NCBI GenBank assembly: GCA_016785955.1 | Contig: JAEUWH010000041.1 | Span: 1 to 49,877, forward strand | From: Pseudobdellovibrionaceae bacterium | GTDB lineage: Bacteria > Bdellovibrionota > Bdellovibrionia > Bdellovibrionales > Bdellovibrionaceae | Reading direction: 5' to 3' | DNA: 49,877 nt | Shown here: positions 25,851-34,860 of the stretch, piece by piece | How positions within the stretch are numbered: the first letter of the stretch is position 1 | How the letters are laid out: the number at the start of each line of letters is the position of its first letter | The notes under the pieces: model-generated | The model's database searches: none | Told to the model about the DNA's origin: nothing | The model's input: only the letters and a program-made list of their open reading frames with translations | Position numbers and translations under genes: made by a program

Positions 25851-28799
25851 ATGAAAAAGTTAATCACGTTGGCGTTGGGTGGGACGTTGGGGTTAATGCA
25901 TGTGGCGTTGGCTCAAGCGGACGAGGGAACGCGTGATTTATTGATTCAGAAGCTAAAGGGTGTTCATCTTAATTTGGCATCGGAAGATCTTTCAAAAGTT
26001 TCGGTCGCGTTGCGATTGGCTGATTTGTACTCGGAACGGGCGCGAGTCTTGGCGATGAAAGAGCTAGAGTCGGGTTGTGTGGTTTGTGTTGCGGGTGAGG
26101 ACGATCGGAAAAAGGCACTTTCTTTGTATCTTGAGGTGGTGGATCGTTCTGCAGAAACGAGTCGCAACAAGGTCATGATTCAAATAGGTCATTTGCAAGA
26201 GATGCTGGGGCAAGAGTCCGAAGCAAAAAAAGCATATGAAGCTGTTTCTCAAAAATCAAGGGATGCGCAAACGCAGTCCGAAGCTAATTTGTCGTTAGCT
26301 GAAATGTTGTTTAAGAAAAATCAATTTAAGGACGCGATCGAGTACTATACGAAAGTGATCGATAGTCCAGTTGCGGGGTCTCGAGGTTTGGCCGCTTATC
26401 GCAAATCGTGGTCGCACTTTAATTTGGGACAATTGTCCGAGTGTTTGGTGCAGATAAAACGTATTTTAACGGATAAGTCTTTGCAGACAAAAAGTGGCAT
26501 CTCGGATGGTGTTGCTGATGTTCAATTCATAGAAGAAGTGGCTAAAGACTATGCCACGTTTTTGTCTAAGCAGTCTTATACAGAAACTGATTTGAAAGAG
26601 CTTTATGATTTGGTTCCAGAAAAAAACAAGATAATGGCGCTTACCGTATTGGCATTAGAAACCGAGCGGGTGGGGCGACGAAAAGAAGCGATTATGAGCT
26701 GGGGATTTGTTTTAAATAAACAAAATCAACCCGAAGAACGTTTAGAGATTTTGGCTCACTTGGCTCCGTTGCAATGGGCAGAGGGGCAGGCAGATAAGGC
26801 GCAACACAGTTTCAAAGCCTCTTTAGAAATTTGGAACGATTTAAAAGGTTGTGGAAAAAAAGACTGTGTGGAGTCGCGCACCTTGTTGCGCCAATTTGTT
26901 GTGACGTGGAATCAAGCCGAGAAAACCAAACCGTCAGCGAATTTAATCTCGACTTATAAAGTGTATGTGCAGCATTTTCCTGAGGATGTCGAAGTTGCAA
27001 TTTGGGGTGCGCAGGCGGCTCGGCAAGTGAAAGATTGGTCAACGTCTATGTACATGTACGAAATGGCTATTCGCGCATTGAGTGCGGACGGTCAAGATCC
27101 TTCTAGATTAGAGTCAGCATTATTAAGTCAAGTGGAGGTCGCAGAAGAATCAGGAGATCCTGTAGCGTTGGAAAAAGCGCAGGCGCTGTATCTTGGTCAG
27201 ACAAAGCAAAAGACAAAGGTATACGAAGTGAGTTATCAGAAGGCGCATAAAGCATACGAAGCTGGTCAAACAAAATACGCATCAGAGCAATTGAAAGCTT
27301 TGGCAATGGATGGCCGGGCGCCGGCATCTGTTCGTAAGCAATCGGCAGATTTGGCGTTAGATGCCTTAGTGATACTGAAAGATGAACGCATGCTCGAGGT
27401 ATGGGCGTCCGAGTTCGCTGGTATTTTTAAAGGCCAAGATGCTGACGAGTTTTCTGAAATTCAACAAAAGTCGATTTTAACTCAATCAGCTCATGCTGCG
27501 GAAATAGATCCGCGAGTAGCCTTGGAAACTCTCAGTCGTTTTCAAGGAGCCAAGGCGGCGGAAAAAGATCGTGTGATTTATCTTAAAAACAAAGTCGTTT
27601 TGAATGAAAAGTTGGGGGATATTCAAAAAGCGAACCTGGCGGCTGAAGAAATGTTAAACTTGAAGACTGTTGTTGGGGATGATCGTGAGTTTGCGTTGTC
27701 TCGTAAGGCTTATTATTCTGAATTGTTGCTTGATTTTTCGGTCGCGCTAAAAACGGTCGAAAAAGTACAAAAAGGTATGGCTCCCGAGCAGAAAATGTTA
27801 AAGATGGCCTTGTTTGCCGAGCTATCGGGAGACACCTCGCCGGCGTACTACAATCAGTTTTTAGCGCTCACTAAAAATGCCGAGATGAAAGAATTGATTG
27901 CTTTGGAAATGATTCGTAAAAGCAAGCAGCCTTTAAAAGATATTTTATTTTACCGAAAAAATTTCGAAAAAAAACCAGCGTTGTTGGGGCAAGCCTACAT
28001 GGAGGTTTTTGGTCGAACCAAAGATCCAAAAGTGTTACAGGCGGCTTTAAAAGACGAATGGATTCAAAAAACGCCGCAAGGGGCGATCATTTTTAGATAT
28101 GATTTTTTAGGTCAGTTGATGGAATTGCGCAAAGTTTTATCGGCACATAACATTGACAGTAAAAATCAAAAAACTTTGGCGGCAACAATTAAATTTCGTA
28201 CTAAGGAATTAGAAAAGTCAGAGACGTTAGCGCAGAAAGCTATTGAAAAAGGCGATTGGACGGCGCAGCTGATGGCTTTGCATGTTTACGGAGCGGAAAC
28301 GGGTCGGTTTTATCAAGAGTTGTTAAGTTTGCCGATGCCGGAAGGTTTAAGTGACGAGGAACAAGGTCAGTATATGAATTTATTATCTCAGCAGGCGTCG
28401 CCGTATAAAACGAAATCTGAGCAAGCGCTGATGAAAGTCGATGAATTTTGGGCAACGCCTGGGTGGAAGGAAAACCTGAAAGCATCGCTTCAGTCCAGGA
28501 AAGATTTATTTGTGTATGTCGAGCGTGAAATTCAATCGCTTACGGAAATCGCCAAGGACGCCGATAAGTCCGATTTGAATACTATCCTGAGTCAGCAAGT
28601 GGCGATCGCTGTGCCTAGTCTGAAAGATATTGAAGAGGCGCGAAATGCACTTCGAAAGAAGCCAATGGAAAAGGCATCAGTCGAGAAGTTGTTAGGATTA
28701 GAGCGTACGATTGGGAATTTCGCGATGGTTCAATATTTAGAAGGTCGTTTGGAGAACTTAAACAAATGGGAAAAAGAGAATGAAAAAGCTAAAAATTAG
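25851..28799 (+). CDS. Large periplasmic TPR-like protein (Glt-like)
   Basis: This 982-residue exported protein has a clear signal peptide (to about residue 23) and then almost entirely helical sequence. Helix pairs of the TPR type are best seen at about 90-200, e.g. AEMLFKKNQFKDAIEYYTKVI. Two cysteine pairs (SGCVVC and KGCGKKDC) could form disulfides. It probably is a solenoid scaffold between inner and outer membrane; in Myxococcus the Glt cluster also encodes long periplasmic TPR proteins. Equivalence to a particular Glt protein cannot be decided here. AAGGAGGGGG precedes the ATG. It overlaps the next gene by 20 bases. Confidence 0.75.
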   Translation: MKKLITLALGGTLGLMHVALAQADEGTRDLLIQKLKGVHLNLASEDLSKVSVALRLADLYSERARVLAMKELESGCVVCVAGEDDRKKALSLYLEVVDRSAETSRNKVMIQIGHLQEMLGQESEAKKAYEAVSQKSRDAQTQSEANLSLAEMLFKKNQFKDAIEYYTKVIDSPVAGSRGLAAYRKSWSHFNLGQLSECLVQIKRILTDKSLQTKSGISDGVADVQFIEEVAKDYATFLSKQSYTETDLKELYDLVPEKNKIMALTVLALETERVGRRKEAIMSWGFVLNKQNQPEERLEILAHLAPLQWAEGQADKAQHSFKASLEIWNDLKGCGKKDCVESRTLLRQFVVTWNQAEKTKPSANLISTYKVYVQHFPEDVEVAIWGAQAARQVKDWSTSMYMYEMAIRALSADGQDPSRLESALLSQVEVAEESGDPVALEKAQALYLGQTKQKTKVYEVSYQKAHKAYEAGQTKYASEQLKALAMDGRAPASVRKQSADLALDALVILKDERMLEVWASEFAGIFKGQDADEFSEIQQKSILTQSAHAAEIDPRVALETLSRFQGAKAAEKDRVIYLKNKVVLNEKLGDIQKANLAAEEMLNLKTVVGDDREFALSRKAYYSELLLDFSVALKTVEKVQKGMAPEQKMLKMALFAELSGDTSPAYYNQFLALTKNAEMKELIALEMIRKSKQPLKDILFYRKNFEKKPALLGQAYMEVFGRTKDPKVLQAALKDEWIQKTPQGAIIFRYDFLGQLMELRKVLSAHNIDSKNQKTLAATIKFRTKELEKSETLAQKAIEKGDWTAQLMALHVYGAETGRFYQELLSLPMPEGLSDEEQGQYMNLLSQQASPYKTKSEQALMKVDEFWATPGWKENLKASLQSRKDLFVYVEREIQSLTEIAKDADKSDLNTILSQQVAIAVPSLKDIEEARNALRKKPMEKASVEKLLGLERTIGNFAMVQYLEGRLENLNKWEKENEKAKN

Positions 28800-29118
28800 T
28801 GCCGCGATGGTAGCAGTATTTTTCGGATGGTCTCTGGGGTGGTCTTTTGTTAATGCTGCCGAGAATGTTGTTCCCGAGTCTGTCACGGCAAAAACTCAGG
28901 CGACTGTAAATGAAAAAACGACATCAAAAACAGCTTCACAGTCGTCGACGAAAACAGAGAAAACGGAGCATAGTTTTGAAGATTTGTTGGTGCAAGGTAA
29001 GTATCATTTTTCCGATGAGGCCGTGACGACGGTTGAGGAGGACAAAGTTTTGGACTCGCTTTTAGGAATTCGTACCGATTTTAAGGATAAAATTGAACAG
29101 TCAGCAGGAAGATATTAG
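28780..29118 (+). CDS. Small exported protein of unknown function
   Basis: This 112-residue protein has a hydrophobic export signal (about 6-27, ending VNAA), then a Ser/Thr/Lys-rich low-complexity part (about 40-70) and a short acidic/amphipathic C-terminus. I do not recognise a family. It starts 20 bases inside the TPR gene and ends 6 bases before the TonB/AgmX-like gene, so it is embedded in the operon and probably belongs to the same complex, perhaps as a flexible periplasmic linker. Confidence 0.65.
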   Translation: MKKLKISAAMVAVFFGWSLGWSFVNAAENVVPESVTAKTQATVNEKTTSKTASQSSTKTEKTEHSFEDLLVQGKYHFSDEAVTTVEEDKVLDSLLGIRTDFKDKIEQSAGRY

Positions 29119-29124
29119 GAGACA

Positions 29125-30264
29125 ATGGCCATGGAAACTCAGTTAGTCTTACGAGATAACGAAGGCAATACGGTTCGAACATTTTCTTGGGATAGAAGAC
29201 CGGCGCATGTGATTCGTCGATCAGACACACGGCGCTTAGAGGTTAGAAATGATTTGGACGTGCTTGAACACAAGCGAATCGATTTCGAAGACTTGGGTGA
29301 GATCAGCGCCGAATTATTAAGTAAGGACAACAAATTTCCCCTTGGTTCGTTAGGGCATTTAAAGTTAGTGAGCGACGTGGGGCCAGTGGTTTCCAATGTG
29401 GCGGATTCAAAAGAAAATCGCAGACATTGGTACATAACATTTGGCGGGGTGTTGTTACTTTTTGCTGGGTTTATGATGTTGGTAAGAATGGCTCCGAAAG
29501 AGACTCCTAAATTAGAAGAAGAGCTACAGCAGCATTTAGTGCAAATTGTGAAAAACATTAAGCGTCCAGAGCCGGTCAAGTTGACTCAGCATACGAATAT
29601 TCAGCAGGAGTCTGTCACGAAAACTGTTCAGCAAAAAAGTAACAGTCTAAAACGAATGGGGGCTTTGTCCGTTTTGGGAAGTATGAAGAACAGTCAACAG
29701 CGTGGTGGCTTGGATTTGGGGGCGACGCAAACAACAGCGGGACCAGGCTTAGGTGGAACCGCGGGCAGTGGTGGTGTGCAAACCTCGTTGTACGCCAAGG
29801 GCATGGTCAGTGCGCCGTTGGGTGCTGGTGGGAATGTTCAAGGTGCGGGCGGTTATGGGACCAAAGGCAAAGGTGGCGGTCAGGCAGGATACGGAAAGTT
29901 GACCTTGACGGGATCGTCAGGTGCCATGCCGATTCCGTTGGGGCAAGAAGCCAGTGTTGCGCGTGGTTTGGACAAGGACATGATCGCGGCTGTGATTCAA
30001 AAAAATATCGGACAAGTGCGATTTTGTTATGAGCAGGGTTTACAAAGTGATGCCAAGCTGAGCGGTCGTGTGGCGATTGACTTTACGATCGGGGGCAATG
30101 GCTTGGTGAAGGCGGCTGGGATTGAGAATACGACATTAAATTCTAAAATGGTCGAAGATTGTTTAGTCATGCGTTTAAAAACTTGGAAATTCCCGTTGCC
30201 AGAGGGTGGCGTGGACGTAAAAGTTTCGTATCCATTTAATCTTCGTCGATCAGGACAGGGGTAG
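29125..30264 (+). CDS. TonB/AgmX-like energy-transducing protein (GltG/GltJ type)
   Basis: This 379-residue protein has a cytoplasmic N-terminal domain (1-100), one membrane helix (about 103-120), a periplasmic stretch rich in Lys/Gln, a Gly-rich flexible region (about 195-275) and a C-terminal domain (about 282-375) of the TonB/AgmX type. The two cysteines of that family are visible in RFCYEQGL and VEDCLVMRL. This is the layout of Myxococcus GltG and GltJ, though the cytoplasmic part lacks a visible zinc ribbon. It likely links the proton channel to outer-membrane parts. An AGGAG site fits ATG 29125 or 29131. Confidence 0.82.
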   Translation: MAMETQLVLRDNEGNTVRTFSWDRRPAHVIRRSDTRRLEVRNDLDVLEHKRIDFEDLGEISAELLSKDNKFPLGSLGHLKLVSDVGPVVSNVADSKENRRHWYITFGGVLLLFAGFMMLVRMAPKETPKLEEELQQHLVQIVKNIKRPEPVKLTQHTNIQQESVTKTVQQKSNSLKRMGALSVLGSMKNSQQRGGLDLGATQTTAGPGLGGTAGSGGVQTSLYAKGMVSAPLGAGGNVQGAGGYGTKGKGGGQAGYGKLTLTGSSGAMPIPLGQEASVARGLDKDMIAAVIQKNIGQVRFCYEQGLQSDAKLSGRVAIDFTIGGNGLVKAAGIENTTLNSKMVEDCLVMRLKTWKFPLPEGGVDVKVSYPFNLRRSGQG

Positions 30265-30266
30265 AT

Positions 30267-31496
30267 ATGAAAAAAATCAGTTTGCTTTTAGGGGTCACGC
30301 TTTTTGTTGGTGCTGGTTGTGGGTTTAAGCAAAACCCATTTGATGGGAAACCGGATGCGGTTAAAGATGGGCGTTTACCCGTGCAAAAGGTGCAGTTGCC
30401 GCCACCGGTAAAAAGTGAAGCTGTTCGAATTCGTGCGGCTGACGTAAAGACTTTTAAAGAAGGTGAAGAAGGACGGTTACCTATTGTTGTTACGGTTCTA
30501 GAGAAAGATTATGAAAGTGCGTTTGAAATTTCGAATCTTAACGATTTCCCGGGAGCGGTGATTGATTCAGAAACCAGCGAGTTTGTTTGGACACCGCCGA
30601 AAGGTTTTATTCTTGGTGGCGTCCAAGATGGAGACATTTTAAGGAAAGATATGGTTTTGCGTATCCGAGGCACGGGAAAGCACAGCACTCTGGGGAATGC
30701 TCTGATATACACAAGTGAACAGTCGGTTAAGATTGTTGTTGAGAAAACTCGGGGAGCACCTACTATTACGGTTTCTGGTTTGGCGAGCGCCTCGGGTGGG
30801 GTCAAGGTGGTTCAAGAAAATACGGCGTTGGAGTTTAACGTTGTGGTGTTGGACGAAGATGCTGGTCCCAATATTCAAACTCAGCCACGGCTTGAGTTTT
30901 TAAATCCGAAATCAAAGATGATTTCGCTGGCCCCCTTTATGAAAATCGTCAGTTCGACCGTTGACTACAAAAAACATGAATTTACGTATACGATATCTTT
31001 GGATACGGGTCGTACGAATTTAACTTCTGGTTATTCGTCGGCGGGATTTGGACTTCGTGCGTATTCTCGGTTTAACATTCCCTCTTCAGATTTTTATATT
31101 GATACGGGAGTCGTGGCTAAATTGGGGGATATTTCGACGTCGTGGACGGAGCGTATCGAGATGGTCCGTGGAACAACGGTTCGAGTTCCCGTGTTGATAT
31201 TCGAGGACACGGGACGTGCGGAATTTAAATATTCGACAAATGGTTTACCCGAGGACGCGACGTTTGAGTGTGCGACTTATTCAGTTCGCGGGAGCCTGTT
31301 ATGTCAGTTTGTTTGGAAAATAAACGAAGATGAAACTTTGGCCTATGGGGATTTTGATGTAGAGATCACGGCTCAGGCTGGTTGGTCAGCGGACGCAAAT
31401 ATAAAAACAAAGACTCTGAATTTTCAGTTTGATATCATTAAACCAACGCGGCCACGCCCGCCAGTAACTAATCCACCCGTTGGGGAGGCGCCATGA
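30267..31496 (+). CDS. Lipoprotein in the Glt-like operon
   Basis: This 409-residue exported lipoprotein has lipobox FVGAGC (Cys18). The rest looks like beta-sandwich domains: LPIVVTVLEKDYESAFEIS and a region with VVVLDEDAGPN resemble cadherin/Ig-like modules. It ends in a proline-rich tail. I do not recognise a specific family. It starts 2 bases after the AgmX-like gene, and its stop overlaps the start of the next gene (ATGA), so it is tightly coupled and probably a periplasmic or outer-membrane part of the same complex. Confidence 0.75.
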   Translation: MKKISLLLGVTLFVGAGCGFKQNPFDGKPDAVKDGRLPVQKVQLPPPVKSEAVRIRAADVKTFKEGEEGRLPIVVTVLEKDYESAFEISNLNDFPGAVIDSETSEFVWTPPKGFILGGVQDGDILRKDMVLRIRGTGKHSTLGNALIYTSEQSVKIVVEKTRGAPTITVSGLASASGGVKVVQENTALEFNVVVLDEDAGPNIQTQPRLEFLNPKSKMISLAPFMKIVSSTVDYKKHEFTYTISLDTGRTNLTSGYSSAGFGLRAYSRFNIPSSDFYIDTGVVAKLGDISTSWTERIEMVRGTTVRVPVLIFEDTGRAEFKYSTNGLPEDATFECATYSVRGSLLCQFVWKINEDETLAYGDFDVEITAQAGWSADANIKTKTLNFQFDIIKPTRPRPPVTNPPVGEAP

Positions 31497-32215
31497 GATC
31501 GAAAGTATTAAGCAAGACACTTGTCTGTGTTCTGGTGATTTCGTCCTTTAGTTTTGCCCAGGTCGCTGCCGAGTTTGACGACTTGGGTGGAAACAGAATT
31601 ATCCTGGAAAAAGCGAAGGAGTTGAATCCTGAAACGAATATAGAAATCGTTCAGGATCGTACTGTTTTGCGTAAAATGAGATTCGAAATTTCTCCGGAGT
31701 TTTCGGGTACCATGGGGGGTGACGATACTTATTCACGCACCCAAAGTATTGGTATGAATGTTAATTTTCACATCAATCACCGTTGGTCGGTGGGGGTAAA
31801 GTATAATCATTCGTTCAACAAACTGACGGCTGAAGGAGAGGCTTTGGTGGATGCCGCGTATAACGATTTTTTGCAAAACCCAGAAAATCCGCAAGCTATC
31901 ATTCCACAAATTGATTACCAGAAAAATGAGTCGCTGGTTTTGTTAAATTGGTGCCCTATCTATGGAAAATTAAATCTTTTGGAAAAACGAATCGTTCAGT
32001 TTGATGTCTACGGACTTTTGGGTGCGGGTCAGGTGACTTTAAATTCAGGTGCTAAATCGACGTACACAGCCGGTGGTGGATTTGGTTTTTGGTTGACACC
32101 AAAAATTTCAAGTCGATTGGAGCTGCGTTATCAGCGGTACAGTGTTGAGTACACGACTGGACCTAAAAATTTAGATATGGCGGTGGCGTCCATGCAATTG
32201 GGATGGTTATTGTGA
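31493..32215 (+). CDS. Outer-membrane beta-barrel protein (GltA/GltB/GltH-like)
   Basis: This 240-residue protein has a signal peptide ending at about residue 26 (QVAAE). After a short periplasmic segment come about eight amphipathic strands, e.g. SIGMNVNFHINHRWSVGVKYNHSF, finishing with ASMQLGWLL. Size and pattern fit a small eight-stranded outer-membrane barrel. The Myxococcus Glt system also has small outer-membrane barrels, so it may be the surface-exposed end of the machine; the match is by context, not by a diagnostic motif. ATG overlaps the stop of the lipoprotein gene. Confidence 0.72.
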   Translation: MRSKVLSKTLVCVLVISSFSFAQVAAEFDDLGGNRIILEKAKELNPETNIEIVQDRTVLRKMRFEISPEFSGTMGGDDTYSRTQSIGMNVNFHINHRWSVGVKYNHSFNKLTAEGEALVDAAYNDFLQNPENPQAIIPQIDYQKNESLVLLNWCPIYGKLNLLEKRIVQFDVYGLLGAGQVTLNSGAKSTYTAGGGFGFWLTPKISSRLELRYQRYSVEYTTGPKNLDMAVASMQLGWLL

Positions 32216-33807
32216 AACGTTTAGCTATTTATTGCCTACTTTTAATCGCGCATGTGTCGTTTGCTGACGACATGGAGTCTGTGTTCGAGGGAAAGTCCGA
32301 GTTGCATGTAAAACGAACACAAAGCTTTTTAGCCGAGACGGTCAGAACGCTTTTAGATCGCCCGACTCCAGAACAGAATTTGTTTTTGAAGCATTTAGAA
32401 GACGGCCAATGGGTGGCGGCGTTGATTCAGTATGGTCCAGCGTTCAATAGTACGTCTTTTGAAACAACCGAAAATGGAACGGCATTGAAATCTCTTTTGT
32501 TTTTCAAATCGGGTTTGCCGGTGATGGGGTTGGAAGAATTGTTCGTGGTGACGGATCCTAAGAAAATTCACATGCAATTGATCAAAGAATGGCAAGAGGC
32601 TGCCAAGGAGGACCACAAGGCTTGGTTTGTTGCGCGGTTGAAGTGGTCACAAAACTGGAGCGAAATTTTTGGTCGTGTCATCGAGGTGCGTGTTTTAGCG
32701 GCGGACTTGTCATTGCAACGATCGCCGGAAGATCTAAATGAGTTGGCGAAGAAAGCGCCCGTTGATTCTAAAGAACGTGCGATCATTGATTGGCACTTGG
32801 CTTTGGCTTATGCCATGAAAGATCAAGCGGACAAGTCGGCAAAAATTATGGCCGCCTTGATGAAGGCGCCTAATAATCCGATTCCGGTCGACCTGATGAA
32901 TCTAACGGCTGCACGTTTGTTATATCAAAATGGATATTTAGATGCGGCCGTTAAGTACTTTGATAAAGTTCCTAAAGGTTCGGATTACTACCTTATGGCA
33001 CAAGAGGAAAAATCGTGGGCTTTTGTTCGTCGTGGAGAGCCGCAGAATGCAATTGCGGTCACGCAAACTTTGGTGAATTCTAACTTGACCGGTCAGGTTG
33101 GGCCAGAGAGCTGGTTGGTGCGTGGTCTTTCGCTGCTTAAAGTGTGTGACTATCCAGCGGTTTTAGAGACGTTGCAAAGATTTCCCGGAGAGTTCAAAAG
33201 TAAGGCGATTTATTTAGAAAAAATTTCGACTCAAAGTGAGGACGAGTTTGTGACTAAAGCCTTGGCGGTTATGTTCATGGCCTCGATGACAAACAAAACC
33301 GTGACGGCTAAAGAACTGACGGCTGTTAGTAAAATGTTGCCGCGTAATATGATTCGTGATGAAAAATTGCGTTTTTTACTGGCGGCGGAAGTTTTGTTAA
33401 AAACAGAGGCGGATGCGGCTGAAAAGCTGTATGCGCAGTCTTTACAGCAAACGGGTTTGCAATCGTATTTTGATCGTATAAAAAATCAAACAAGCCAACG
33501 TATGCAAATGGCGGGGTCGTCATCACTTGCGCGAGTGAAAGAATTAGCCCAGTTAGAATTGGTAGAAATTCGTAAAGTTTTAAATAAAATGAAGATTATC
33601 GAAGTGGAAGTGATTCAACAAGTGCAGGTAGCCGAGCGGTTAAAGACAAATTTGAAAACTGAAATTTTGAACGTGAAAGCGGGTACGACGGGATCGAAAG
33701 CAGACGATGCATTGCGGTTCCCGATGAGTAAAGAATTTTGGTTTGATGAGTTAACGAACTATAAAGTGGATATCAAAAAAGGTTGCCAAGCAAGGAAAGC
33801 ACAATGA
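32212..33807 (+). CDS. Periplasmic TPR-like protein
   Basis: This 531-residue protein has a signal peptide (MKRLAIYCLLLIAHVSFADD) and is otherwise helical, with TPR-like pairs at about 190-320 such as YLDAAVKYFDKVPKGSDYYLMAQEEKSWAF. The C-terminal 90 residues look like coiled coil. I choose GTG 32212, which forms a GTGA overlap with the stop of the barrel gene and gives a clean signal peptide; ATG 32203 would add three residues. In the Myxococcus gltABC group a periplasmic TPR protein also follows outer-membrane barrel genes. Family equivalence is inferred. Confidence 0.72.
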   Translation: MKRLAIYCLLLIAHVSFADDMESVFEGKSELHVKRTQSFLAETVRTLLDRPTPEQNLFLKHLEDGQWVAALIQYGPAFNSTSFETTENGTALKSLLFFKSGLPVMGLEELFVVTDPKKIHMQLIKEWQEAAKEDHKAWFVARLKWSQNWSEIFGRVIEVRVLAADLSLQRSPEDLNELAKKAPVDSKERAIIDWHLALAYAMKDQADKSAKIMAALMKAPNNPIPVDLMNLTAARLLYQNGYLDAAVKYFDKVPKGSDYYLMAQEEKSWAFVRRGEPQNAIAVTQTLVNSNLTGQVGPESWLVRGLSLLKVCDYPAVLETLQRFPGEFKSKAIYLEKISTQSEDEFVTKALAVMFMASMTNKTVTAKELTAVSKMLPRNMIRDEKLRFLLAAEVLLKTEADAAEKLYAQSLQQTGLQSYFDRIKNQTSQRMQMAGSSSLARVKELAQLELVEIRKVLNKMKIIEVEVIQQVQVAERLKTNLKTEILNVKAGTTGSKADDALRFPMSKEFWFDELTNYKVDIKKGCQARKAQ

Positions 33808-34826
33808 AGCGTTTAACATGTGTTTTGGTTCTTTCGTTTGTGTTGGGTTCATGTTCTTCACCAGAGAGTCCTAAGCTCATTCCTCGAGCGGTCGTGCAAA
33901 AAGCAGTCGCCGAGGAGGATACCTCGGTCCGGTCTGGCAAGGTAGATATCCTTTTTGTGGTCGATAATTCGGGGAGTATGAGCAGCTATCAAGCCAATTT
34001 GTCTGCGAATATTGGACGATTCATCAATGTTTTTTTTAACGGAGCCAGTGTCGATTATCAAATTGGGGTTGTGTCTACGGATGCGGATAAATGGGCGACA
34101 AAAAACTGTTGTGGCCGGTTATTAGGAACGCCCGCCGTAATTGATACTGTTACGCCAGATGGAAATTTAAATTTGTCAAAGCGTCTAGAGGTTGGCACTG
34201 ATGGTTCGGCGACCGAGAGGGCTTTTGATCCGGTGACTCTGGCGCTGAGTGAGCCGTTGGTGTCGACGGTGAACAGTGGTTTTTTAAGAAAGGATGCTTA
34301 CCTTGCGATTATCTTTATCACGGATGCGGAAGATCAAAGCGATATTTCGCCAGAGGATTTTTATCAGTTTCTTCTGACATTGAAGGGGGTACCAGAGCGT
34401 ATTCTTGCTTATGGGGCGATTATCCCGACGGGTTATGAAGATCCCTCGAATTGTGGGCGTGACAGTGGAGAGCCTTTAAAAATCGAACGTTTTTTGGCGA
34501 TGACGGCAAATACGGGAAAAAATATCTTTAATTTATGTAGTAGCGACTTTGGGGATAGGCTTGCCGGAGTGGCTAAAGATGTTGTCGAGCATGTTGCTGG
34601 GATGGTGTATTTAAAATATCCCCCTATTGTTGAGTCGATTAAAGTTTCATATGGCAGTCAAATTGTTCCTATGGACCATGAGTATGGTTGGTCATTTGAT
34701 GCTGGTTTGAATGCGGTCTATATTGGTAAGAAATTTGTTTTAGATCCTTTGCAGCCCAATGGAACCAAGATAATGGTCGATTACGATCATACGACGTATG
34801 ATGAATCACTGCAGGCGAAGAAATAG
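33804..34826 (+). CDS. Lipoprotein with von Willebrand factor A domain
   Basis: This 340-residue exported lipoprotein has lipobox VLGSC (Cys17) and a vWA domain starting at about residue 46. The metal-ion site motif is DNSGSMS (Asp54, Ser56, Ser58), with a later TDAED segment supplying the distal acidic residue. Two cysteines (NCC) lie in the domain and two more (SNC, NLC) later. Such domains bind other proteins or surfaces in a metal-dependent way. The start at 33804 overlaps the stop of the preceding gene (ATGA). It is the last gene of the operon and could be the adhesive or ligand-binding part of the complex. Confidence 0.82.
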   Translation: MKRLTCVLVLSFVLGSCSSPESPKLIPRAVVQKAVAEEDTSVRSGKVDILFVVDNSGSMSSYQANLSANIGRFINVFFNGASVDYQIGVVSTDADKWATKNCCGRLLGTPAVIDTVTPDGNLNLSKRLEVGTDGSATERAFDPVTLALSEPLVSTVNSGFLRKDAYLAIIFITDAEDQSDISPEDFYQFLLTLKGVPERILAYGAIIPTGYEDPSNCGRDSGEPLKIERFLAMTANTGKNIFNLCSSDFGDRLAGVAKDVVEHVAGMVYLKYPPIVESIKVSYGSQIVPMDHEYGWSFDAGLNAVYIGKKFVLDPLQPNGTKIMVDYDHTTYDESLQAKK

Positions 34827-34860
34827 ACGACGATATCGTGTTAGATTGGCGTTGTTAAAG

